Of a stretch of 37,670 bases of DNA, positions 31,057 through 37,670 are shown piece by piece. Under the pieces are notes generated by a model, which ran no database searches, was not told where the DNA came from, and was given only the letters and a program-made list of their open reading frames with translations. The DNA is from an uncultured Gemmiger sp. (GTDB lineage Bacteria; Bacillota; Clostridia; Oscillospirales; Ruminococcaceae), in the NCBI GenBank assembly GCA_949295035.1, contig CASFJO010000075.1, positions 1 to 37,670 on the forward strand, written 5' to 3'. Numbering within the stretch: position 1 is the stretch's first letter; every line of letters starts with the position of its first letter. The position numbers and the translations under genes were made by a program.

Positions 31057-33285
31057 ATGCAGCAGTGGAACGGTTTCAAGGCCGGCGATTGGCAGAACGG
31101 CATCAACGTGCGGGATTTTATCCAGCGCAACTATACCCCGTATGAAGGGGACGAGGGCTTTCTGGCCGGGCCCACCGCCCGTACCAAAGGTCTGATGGAA
31201 AAGCTGAATGCCCTGCTCAAAGAAGAGCGGGCCAAGGGCGGCGTGCTGGATGTGGATACCGAGAACGTGTCCAGCCTGCTCAGTTACGCGCCCGGCTATC
31301 TGGATAAGGACAACGAACTCATCGTCGGCTTGCAGACCGGCGCGCCGCTGCGCCGGGGGGTGAATCCCTTCGGCGGCATCCGGATGGCCCGCCAGGCCTG
31401 CGAGGCCTACGGTTATAAGCTCTCCGACAAGATCGAGGAGGAGTTCCGCTACCGCACCACCCACAACGACGGGGTGTTCCGGGTGTACAACGAGGAGGCC
31501 CGGGCCGCCCGGCACTGCGGCCTGATCACCGGCCTGCCCGACGCCTACGGCCGGGGCCGCATCATCGGGGACTACCGCCGGGTGGCTTTGTACGGCATGG
31601 ACAAACTCATCGAGGCAAAACAGGCCGATTACGCCGCACTGGGCCGCCGCAGCATGGACGAGGATACCATCCGCCTGCGGGAGGAGGTCTGGCGGCAGAT
31701 CGATTTCCTGGACAAGCTGAAAAAGATGGCCGCTCTCTACGGCTTCGACATCTCCGCCCCCGCCGAAAACGCCCGGCAGGCGGTGCAGTGGACCTACTTC
31801 GGGTATCTGGGCGCCATCAAGGAGCAGAACGGCGCGGCCATGAGCCTGGGCCGGGTCAGCACCTTCCTGGATATCTATTTCCAGCGGGACATCGACGCCG
31901 GCCTGCTGGACGAGAACGGCGCCCAGGAACTCATGGACCAGTTTGTGCTCAAGCTGCGGATGGCCCGCCACCTGCGCACCCCCGCCTACAACGAGCTGTT
32001 CGGCGGCGATCCCATGTGGATCACCGAGGCGGTGGGCGGCATGGGGGAGGACGGCCGCACTCTGGTCACCCGCAGTTCTTTCCGGGTGCTGAACACCCTG
32101 TTTAATCTGGGCAGCGCGCCGGAGCCCAACCTGACCGTGCTCTGGGCGGCCGGGCTGCCGGAGGGGTTCAAGCGATTCTGCGCCCGGGTCTCCTGCCAGA
32201 CCGACGCTATCCAGTATGAGAACGACGACCTGATGCGTCCCATCTATGGGGACGATTACGCCATCGCCTGCTGTGTCTCGGCCATGCGGCTGGGCAAGGA
32301 CATGCAGTTTTTCGGCGCCCGGACCAACCTGCCCAAGATGCTGCTCATGGCTCTGAACGGCGGCCGGGACGAGAAGAAGAACATGCAGGTGGGGCCCGCC
32401 ACCACCCCCTGGCAGGGGGAGTACCTGGATTACGAGGGGGTCTGCCGCCGGCTGGACTTCTATCGGGAATGGCTGGCCGGGGTCTACGCCAACACCATGA
32501 ACGTAATCCACTATATGCACGACAAATACGCCTACGAGAAGCTCCAGATGGCCCTGCACGATACCGACGTGCACCGGTATATGGCCTTTGGCATCGCGGG
32601 GCTGAGCGTGCTGGCGGATTCGCTGTCGGCCATCAAGTACGCCCGGGTGCGCTGCATCCGGGATGAAGAGACCGGCCTGATCACCGACTTCGCGGTGGAA
32701 GGGGAGTACCCCGCCTACGGCAACGACGACGACCGGGTGGACTCCCTGGCCGCCGAACAGGCCCGCCTCTTCTTTGAGGAACTGAAAAAGCATCCTCTCT
32801 ACCGCAACGCCGAACCCACCCTCTCGGTTCTCACCATCACCTCCAACGTGGTCTACGGCAAAAAGACCGGCGCCACCCCCGATGGCCGGAAGGCGGGCGA
32901 GCCCTTCGCTCCCGGCGCCAACCCCATGCACGGAAGGGAGAAGAGCGGCGCGCTGGCCAGCCTGAACTCGGTGGCCAAGATCCGGTATACCTGCTGCAAG
33001 GACGGCATCTCCAACACCTTCTCGATCCTGCCCGCGGCACTGGGCCGCACCGACGCCGACCGGTACGCCAACCTGGTGCAGCTGCTGAACGGCTACTTCG
33101 CCCAGGGGGCGCACCATCTGAACGTGAACGTGATGGATCGCCAGAAGCTGGTGGAGGCCTACAACGACCCGGACAAGTACCCCAACCTGACCATCCGCGT
33201 CTCCGGCTACGCGGTGGATTTCCACAAGCTCAGCCGGGAGCAGCAGCGGGAGGTCATCCAGCGCACCTTCCACGAGGCCCTGTGA
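31057..33285 (+). CDS. pflB: Formate C-acetyltransferase (pyruvate formate-lyase)
   Basis: A 742-residue glycyl-radical enzyme converting pyruvate and CoA to acetyl-CoA and formate. The adjacent catalytic cysteines are C405-C406 in ACCVSAMR. The glycyl radical is at G717 in [10 protein letters not shown] near the C-terminus. The length is that of classical PFL. ATG 31057 is preceded by GAAGGGAGAA, and the next residues ([20 protein letters not shown]) match the family start. Expression is under the ZTP riboswitch upstream. The activase gene follows, overlapping by 4 bases. This is a main fermentation and formate-supply step of anaerobes. Confidence 0.97.
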   Translation: MQQWNGFKAGDWQNGINVRDFIQRNYTPYEGDEGFLAGPTARTKGLMEKLNALLKEERAKGGVLDVDTENVSSLLSYAPGYLDKDNELIVGLQTGAPLRRGVNPFGGIRMARQACEAYGYKLSDKIEEEFRYRTTHNDGVFRVYNEEARAARHCGLITGLPDAYGRGRIIGDYRRVALYGMDKLIEAKQADYAALGRRSMDEDTIRLREEVWRQIDFLDKLKKMAALYGFDISAPAENARQAVQWTYFGYLGAIKEQNGAAMSLGRVSTFLDIYFQRDIDAGLLDENGAQELMDQFVLKLRMARHLRTPAYNELFGGDPMWITEAVGGMGEDGRTLVTRSSFRVLNTLFNLGSAPEPNLTVLWAAGLPEGFKRFCARVSCQTDAIQYENDDLMRPIYGDDYAIACCVSAMRLGKDMQFFGARTNLPKMLLMALNGGRDEKKNMQVGPATTPWQGEYLDYEGVCRRLDFYREWLAGVYANTMNVIHYMHDKYAYEKLQMALHDTDVHRYMAFGIAGLSVLADSLSAIKYARVRCIRDEETGLITDFAVEGEYPAYGNDDDRVDSLAAEQARLFFEELKKHPLYRNAEPTLSVLTITSNVVYGKKTGATPDGRKAGEPFAPGANPMHGREKSGALASLNSVAKIRYTCCKDGISNTFSILPAALGRTDADRYANLVQLLNGYFAQGAHHLNVNVMDRQKLVEAYNDPDKYPNLTIRVSGYAVDFHKLSREQQREVIQRTFHEAL

Positions 33286-34010
33286 CCGGCGGGGAGGTGA
33301 CCGGGCGGGTCCACTCCTTCCAGTCGATGGGGGCAGTGGACGGCCCCGGCCTGCGGTATGTGGTATTCTTCCAGGGCTGCCCGCTGCGCTGTGCCTACTG
33401 CCACAATCCGGACACCTGGGCGTTTTCCGGCGGCCAGACGATCACGGTGGAACAGGTGCTGCAAAAGGTGCGCCGCTGCGCGCCTTATATCGCAAACGGC
33501 GGCGGGGTCACCCTCACCGGCGGCGAGCCGCTGGCCCAGCCGGCCTTTGCCGCGGCGCTGCTGGCGGCGCTGCTGGCGGAGGGCTTCCACACCGCGCTGG
33601 ACACTTCCTGCGCTGCGCCTCTGAGCGCCGCCCGGGCCGCGCTGGAGCACACCAGTCTCCTGCTGGCGGACCTCAAATTCTCCACCGAGGAGGACTACCG
33701 CCGCTATACCGGCGGCAGCCTGGCCCGCACGATGGAGGTGCTGGCTCTGGCCGGGGAGTTGGGTGTGCCCGTCTGGCTGCGGCATGTGGTGGTTCCCGGC
33801 CTGACCGACGGGCCGGAACATGCCGCCCGCCTTGCCGCCCTGGCCCGCACGCTGCCCACCCTGCAAAAGGTGGAACTGCTGCCTTTCCACAAACTCTGCC
33901 TGCATAAATACGAGAATCTGGGCCTGCCTTTCCCGCTGGCGGACACCCCCGCCGCCGGCCCGGAGCATCTGGCGGCCCTGCGCGCCGCGCTGGGGGAACT
34001 GGCCGGATAA
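33282..34010 (+). CDS. pflA: Pyruvate formate-lyase activating enzyme
   Basis: A 242-residue radical SAM enzyme that places the glycyl radical on PFL. The cluster motif is CPLRCAYC (CxxxCxxC) after [14 protein letters not shown], followed by [11 protein letters not shown] for SAM binding. The N-terminus [16 protein letters not shown] is diagnostic for PFL activases rather than other glycyl-radical activases. It starts with GTG 33282, overlapping the pflB stop (GTGA) with GAGG five bases before. GTG 33297 is a less likely alternative. Co-translation with pflB is implied. Confidence 0.94.
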   Translation: MTGGEVTGRVHSFQSMGAVDGPGLRYVVFFQGCPLRCAYCHNPDTWAFSGGQTITVEQVLQKVRRCAPYIANGGGVTLTGGEPLAQPAFAAALLAALLAEGFHTALDTSCAAPLSAARAALEHTSLLLADLKFSTEEDYRRYTGGSLARTMEVLALAGELGVPVWLRHVVVPGLTDGPEHAARLAALARTLPTLQKVELLPFHKLCLHKYENLGLPFPLADTPAAGPEHLAALRAALGELAG

Positions 34011-34074
34011 AAAATTCCTTTTCCCCTTGGCAAAGCCGGCCGGGTATGGCATCGTATAGAAAATTTTATAAGGT

Positions 34075-34354
34075 AAACCGTTGAAGCGGAGATAACGGCA
34101 GGGATGCCCGTACAGAGAGCCTGCGCAGCAGAGAGGCAGGCCGGAAACACCTTGTCAAATGGACCGCTGAGGGCGCAGTCAAATGCGGGTATCCGCAAAG
34201 TATTCTGCGACGTGAAGGCATACGTCAGTTGCCGGGGATATGTTGGTATCCCGCCAAGCGCACGGGTCATGCCGTGAATTCAAGGTGGCACCGCGGATAA
34301 AGCAATTTATTCGTCCTTGACAGGATCGTTGGGTCCTGTCAGGGACGTTTTTTT
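34075..34354 (+). ncRNA. T-box riboswitch, tryptophan-type
   Basis: A leader of about 280 bases with the T-box hallmark AAGGTGGCACCGCGG (34282-34296) followed by a terminator: CGTCCTTGACAGGA (34312-34325) with TCCTGTCAGGGACG (34334-34347) and seven T. AGAGAG near 34115 and the stem-I region precede it. The likely specifier is TGG (34160-34162, Trp), followed by A, in line with the trp genes downstream. Uncharged tRNA-Trp would stabilise the antiterminator and allow transcription. A weak TATAGA (34055-34060) may be the -10; no good -35 is visible. Confidence 0.88.
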
Positions 34355-34400
34355 GTGTCCTGACGGACCTTTCCCCGCAATCGGAAAGGAGGTGACAGCC

Positions 34401-34477
34401 ATGGAGACCGGTCCGTGGCGCGGGCAAAACGCCCGGAAACGCAGCACAACGATACCGTCAGGAGGGAGAAATCCATG
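34401..34477 (+). CDS. 25-codon ORF between the T-box and trpD
   Basis: A small frame beginning [14 protein letters not shown] has an excellent ribosome site (AAAGGAGGTGACAGCC, then ATG) and stops with TGA (34475-34477 region) overlapping the trpD ATG. It would therefore be translated and coupled to trpD. It contains one Trp. In related trp operons the T-box is followed by trpE, so this could be a scar of lost trpE/trpG or a simple coupling ORF. No homology is recognised. Confidence 0.45.
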
Positions 34478-35504
34478 ATCAAAGAAGCCATTGTCAAGAT
34501 CGTCAGCAAAGAGGATCTGAGCTATTCCGAAGCTTATACCGTCATGAACGAGATCATGAGCGGCGCCACCACCGCCACCCAGAACGCGGCGTTTCTGGCC
34601 GCTTTGTCCACCAAGAGCGCCCGGGCGGAGACCACCGAGGAGATCGCCGGCTGCGCCGCCGCCATGCGGGACCACGCCACCCGGGTGGACGCCGGGCCGG
34701 ATCTGTTCGAGATCGTGGGCACCGGCGGCGACAACGCCCACAGCTTCAACATCTCCACCACCGCCGCGCTGGTGGCCGCCGCCGGCGGCATGAAGGTGGG
34801 CAAGCACGGAAACCGGGCGGCCTCCTCCCTATGCGGCACCGCCGATTGCCTGGAGGCGCTGGGGGTGAATATCCGCCAGAGCCCTGCTTGCTGCCGGCAG
34901 CTGCTGGAGGAGGTGGGCGTCTGCTTCTTCTTCGCCCAGGAGTACCATGCCTCGATGAAGTATGTGGGGGCCATCCGCCGGGAGCTGGGTTTCCGCACCG
35001 TGTTCAACATTCTGGGCCCCTCACCAACCCGGGCTCGCCCTCCCGGCAGCTGCTGGGGGTCTACGACGAGTACCTGGTGGAGCCGCTGGCCCGGGTGCTG
35101 GTCAGCCTGGGGGTGCGCCGGGGGATGGTGGTCTACGGGCAGGACCGGCTGGACGAGATCTCCCTGAGCGCCCCACCACCCTCTGCGAGATCCGGGACGG
35201 CTGGTTCCGGTCCCGGGTCGTTACCCCGGAGGAGTTTGGGCTTGTCCGCTGTAAAAAAGAGGACCTGCGGGGCGGCACCCCCGCCGAAAACGCCGCCATC
35301 ACCCGGGCCATCCTGAACGGGCAGCCGGGGCCAAAGCGGGACGCGGTGCTGCTGAACGCCGGCGCGGCCCTGTATATCGGCGGCAAAGCCCCGGACATGG
35401 CCGCCGGCGTTGAACTGGCCGCCCGCCTGATCGACTCCGGCCTGGCCCGGCAGACGCTGGACCGATTCATCGAGGCGAGCAACCGCCCGGAGGTGAGCGC
35501 ATGA
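34475..35504 (+). pseudogene. trpD: Anthranilate phosphoribosyltransferase with two -1 frameshifts
   Basis: Read across three frames this gives a complete TrpD of about 340 residues, which joins anthranilate to PRPP. The first part has the phosphate-binding [18 protein letters not shown] and KHGNRAASS. The frame is lost at CCCC 35017-35020, where NILGP continues as [18 protein letters not shown] in another frame. It is lost again at CCCC 35171-35174, where LSAP continues as [11 protein letters not shown]. Each event is one C short of the expected run. Both may be real mutations or homopolymer sequencing errors. The gene follows the T-box and overlaps trpC by ATGA. Confidence 0.85.
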
Positions 35505-36283
35505 CCATTCTGGACCAGCTGGCCGATCATGCCCGGGCGCGCTGCCGCCTGGCCCGTCAGACCGAACCGGCCGATCAGCTGCGGGCGCGGGCGCTGGCCC
35601 TGCCCGCCGGGGATTTCGCCTTTGAACGGGCGCTGAAACGGCCGGGCCTGTCCTTTATCTGCGAGTGCAAACGTGCCTCCCCCTCCAAGGGCCTGATCGC
35701 CCCGGAGTATCCGTATCAACGCATCGCGGCCGGGTACGAGGCCGCCGGGGCGGATTGTATCTCGGTGCTCACCGAGCCCAAATGGTTCCTGGGCAGCAAC
35801 GCCCATCTGGAAGCCATCGCCCGCACCGTGTCCCTGCCCTGCCTGCGCAAGGACTTCACGGTGGATGAATCCATGCTCTATGAGGCCCGGCTTCTGGGGG
35901 CCTCGGCGGCTCTGCTGATCGTCTCGCTGCTGGAACCGGCGCGGCTGGCGGAGTATCTGGCCGTCTGCGACCGGTTGGGCATGTCGGCCCTGGTGGAGAC
36001 CCATGACCCCGGCGAGGTGCGCACGGCGCTGGCGGCGGGGGCGCGTATGATCGGAGTCAACAACCGGAACCTGCGGGACTTTACCGTGGACCCGGACAAC
36101 AGCCGCCGGCTGCGGGAACTGGTGCCGCCGGAGGTGCTTTTCGTATCCGAAAGCGGGGTACAGACCGCCGCCGACGCGGCCGCCGCCCGGGCTATGGGGG
36201 CGGACGCGGTGCTGGTGGGGGAGGCCCTTATGCGGGCGGCGGACAAAACCGCCAAACTGGCGGAACTGCGGGGTGAAACATGA
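35501..36283 (+). CDS. trpC: Indole-3-glycerol phosphate synthase
   Basis: A 260-residue TIM-barrel enzyme closing the indole ring in tryptophan synthesis. Family marks are [13 protein letters not shown] (catalytic Lys), the [19 protein letters not shown] segment, [32 protein letters not shown] and VSESGV. It is the only visibly complete trp gene in the window. It overlaps trpD and trpF by 4 bases each (ATGA), so translation depends on the frameshifted upstream gene being read or on re-initiation. Confidence 0.94.
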   Translation: MTILDQLADHARARCRLARQTEPADQLRARALALPAGDFAFERALKRPGLSFICECKRASPSKGLIAPEYPYQRIAAGYEAAGADCISVLTEPKWFLGSNAHLEAIARTVSLPCLRKDFTVDESMLYEARLLGASAALLIVSLLEPARLAEYLAVCDRLGMSALVETHDPGEVRTALAAGARMIGVNNRNLRDFTVDPDNSRRLRELVPPEVLFVSESGVQTAADAAAARAMGADAVLVGEALMRAADKTAKLAELRGET

Positions 36284-36887
36284 CACGGATCAAACTTTGC
36301 GGGCTGACCCGCTTGTGTGATATCGAGGCCGCCAACCGGCTGCGGGTGGAGTATGTGGGCTTTGTGTTCGTCCCGGCCAGCCGGCGGTATGTAAGCGGCC
36401 GGGAGGCCGCGGCTCTGAAAGCCGCGCTGGACCCGTCCATCCGGGCGGTGGGGTCTTTGTGGACGAAAACCCGGACCGGGTGGCCGAACTGCTCGGCGCC
36501 GGCGTGATCGATCTGGCTCAGCTCCACGGCCGCGAGGACGAACTCTGGCTGGCCCGGCTGCGCCGACGCACCGAAAAGCCGGTCATCCGGGCCTTCCGGG
36601 TGAAAAGCCCCGCCGACATGGCGGAGGCCCGGGCCAGCCGTGCCGACTATGTGCTGCTGGACTCCGGCGCGGGCTGCGGCCGGACCTTTGACTGGAGTCT
36701 CTGCGCCGGGATCGGCCGGCCCTGGTTTCTGGCCGGCGGGCTGGACGCGGACAATGTGGCCCGGGCGGTGGCGCAGCTGCACCCCTGGGCGGTGGATGTG
36801 AGTTCCGGTATCGAGGCCGGCGGGTATAAGGACCCGGAAAAGATGGAGGCCTTTGTGCGGGCCGTGCGAAAGGAAGGAGAACCATGA
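36280..36887 (+). pseudogene. trpF: Phosphoribosylanthranilate isomerase with a -1 frameshift
   Basis: The frame starts [20 protein letters not shown] and includes VEYVGFVFVPASRRYV, the TrpF signature. At GGGG 36450-36453 it breaks: RAVG should continue as VFVDENPDRVAELLGAGVID, which is in the next frame. One G is missing from an expected run of five. The rest (VIDLAQLHGRED, then WFLAGGLDADNVARAV and [19 protein letters not shown]) is normal to the stop at 36887. Joined, the protein would be about 202 residues, full length. It overlaps trpB by 4 bases. Confidence 0.85.
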
Positions 36888-37539
36888 CCGATCCGAGAGG
36901 ACGCTTTGGCATTCATGGCGGGCAGTATATCCCGGAGACGCTGATGAACGCCGTCATCGAACTGGAGCGAGCCTATGACCACTACAAAAACGACCCGGCC
37001 TTTAACCGGGAACTTACCGCTCTGTTCAACGATTACGCGGGCCGGCCCTCCCGGCTGTACTTCGCGGAGAAGATGACCCGGGAACTGGGTGGGGCGCGGG
37101 TCTACCTGAAACGGGAGGACCTGAATCACACCGGGGCCCACAAGATCAACAACGTGCTGGGCCAGGCTTTGCTGGCCAAAAAGATGGGCAAGACCCGGCT
37201 GATCGCCGAGACCGGCGCGGGCCGGCACGGGGTGGCCACCGCCACCGCGGCCGCCCTGTTCGGTATGGAGTGCCTGGTCTTTATGGGGGAAGAGGACACC
37301 CGCCGTCAGGCGCTGAACGTCTACCGGATGCGGCTGCTGGGGGCCCGGGTGGTGGCGGTGACCACCGGCACCGCCACCCTCAAGGATGCGGTATCGGAGG
37401 CCATGCGGGAGTGGACCCGCCGCATCGGCGACACCCACTACTGCCTGGGCTCGGTGATGGGGCCCCATCCGTTCCCGGTCATGGTGCGGGATTTTCAGGC
37501 GGTGATCTCCCGGGAGATCCGGGATCAGCTGGGTGAATT
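36884..37539 (+). pseudogene. trpB: Tryptophan synthase beta chain, interrupted by an insertion element
   Basis: The first about 218 residues are a normal Trp[23 protein letters not shown]-binding K87 in [10 protein letters not shown], and [21 protein letters not shown]. After REIRDQLGE the sequence turns AT-rich and unrelated, where TrpB should continue with its glycine-rich phosphate-binding loop (GGGSNA). The open frame ends at 37603 inside the foreign DNA. Nearly half of the protein is cut off and the cofactor phosphate site is lost, so the product cannot be active. Confidence 0.88.
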
Positions 37540-37670
37540 ATACTATCAAGTGCAACACTTTAGGAAAATAAAAAGAAGTTCATACAGAACCCTGGTAGAA
37601 TAGAGTTACCACACAACTAAACCACCGGGAGGGAACTGTATGAACTACCATCATCTTAGCATAGAAGAGC
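37540..37670 (+). mobile_element. IS30-family insertion sequence, left end
   Basis: From about 37536-37540 the composition shifts to AT-rich, with TATCAAGTGCAACACTTTAG-type sequence (37543-37562) resembling the terminal repeats of IS30-family elements in Firmicutes. A transposase start follows at 37640. The right end and the target duplication lie outside the window, so the left boundary is only approximate. Confidence 0.75.
37640..37670 (+). CDS. IS30-family transposase, first 10 codons
   Basis: ATG 37640 with ribosome site GGGAGGGAA starts MNYHHLSIEE, the standard N-terminus of IS30 transposases (MNYxHLTIEER type). The gene continues beyond the window. Confidence 0.75.
   Translation, partial: MNYHHLSIEE

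Noticed and set aside
30529-33273. A 914-codon minus-strand open frame opposite pflB
   Set aside because: It is the antisense shadow of a complete pyruvate formate-lyase gene; low-complexity Gly/Val/His composition and no start signal.
1-37670. CRISPR arrays, tRNA or rRNA genes, prophage or integrase genes
   Set aside because: I looked for regularly spaced direct repeats, cloverleaf 3' ends and phage-like gene runs and saw none in the window apart from the IS30-type end at the right edge.

Overview
The window looks like chromosomal DNA of a high-GC anaerobic Firmicute of class Clostridia. An Oscillospiraceae (Faecalibacterium/Gemmiger/Subdoligranulum-type) gut commensal is my best guess. This rests on strong AGGAGG ribosome sites, a dgt-dnaG-rpoD cluster with a short primary sigma factor, pyruvate formate-lyase behind a ZTP riboswitch, a T-box in front of the trp genes, a BlaI/BlaR1-type pair, an ArsP-type permease and a GGGtGRT protein. 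No 16S rRNA or tRNA is present to confirm it.

Layout. 1-2.0 kb: a minus-strand XRE regulator cut by the window edge, then an ABC-2 permease and a histidine kinase that lack their usual ATPase and response regulator. 2.0-4.1 kb: a BlaI-like repressor with three operator-like dyads around a consensus promoter, and a BlaR1-type M56 protease fused to an M23 domain. 4.4-15.1 kb: the most distinctive block. It holds a NitT/TauT-type ABC importer (lipoprotein, two permeases, two ATPases), two leaderless cytoplasmic sulfatases and a YesM/YesN-type two-component system. I read it as uptake and intracellular desulfation of a small sulfated (or sulfonated) compound. The two ATPases carry complementary defects, predicting one canonical and one degenerate ATP site.

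15.1-17.6 kb: arsR, an ArsP-family permease, a Cys-rich thioredoxin-like protein, then tspO. 17.6-27.1 kb: housekeeping genes (rpmE, yigZ, dgt, DUF2500, dnaG, rpoD, a HAD phosphatase, an MFS permease, and a NifU-like/GGGtGRT pair). 27.3-30.7 kb: a decaying carbohydrate locus. It has a ROK kinase with an in-frame stop, a LacI regulator that looks intact, and a solute-binding-protein remnant fused by deletion to the 3' part of manA. 30.8-34.0 kb: ZTP riboswitch, pflB, pflA. 34.0-37.7 kb: a Trp-type T-box, then trpD-trpC-trpF-trpB without trpE/trpG. trpD has two -1 frameshifts, trpF has one, and trpB is interrupted by an IS30-type element running off the right edge.

Two themes stand out: a self-contained sulfate-ester utilisation module with an asymmetric importer, and gene decay concentrated in the right-hand 10 kb. 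All functional calls come from reading motifs by eye; no database search was run.
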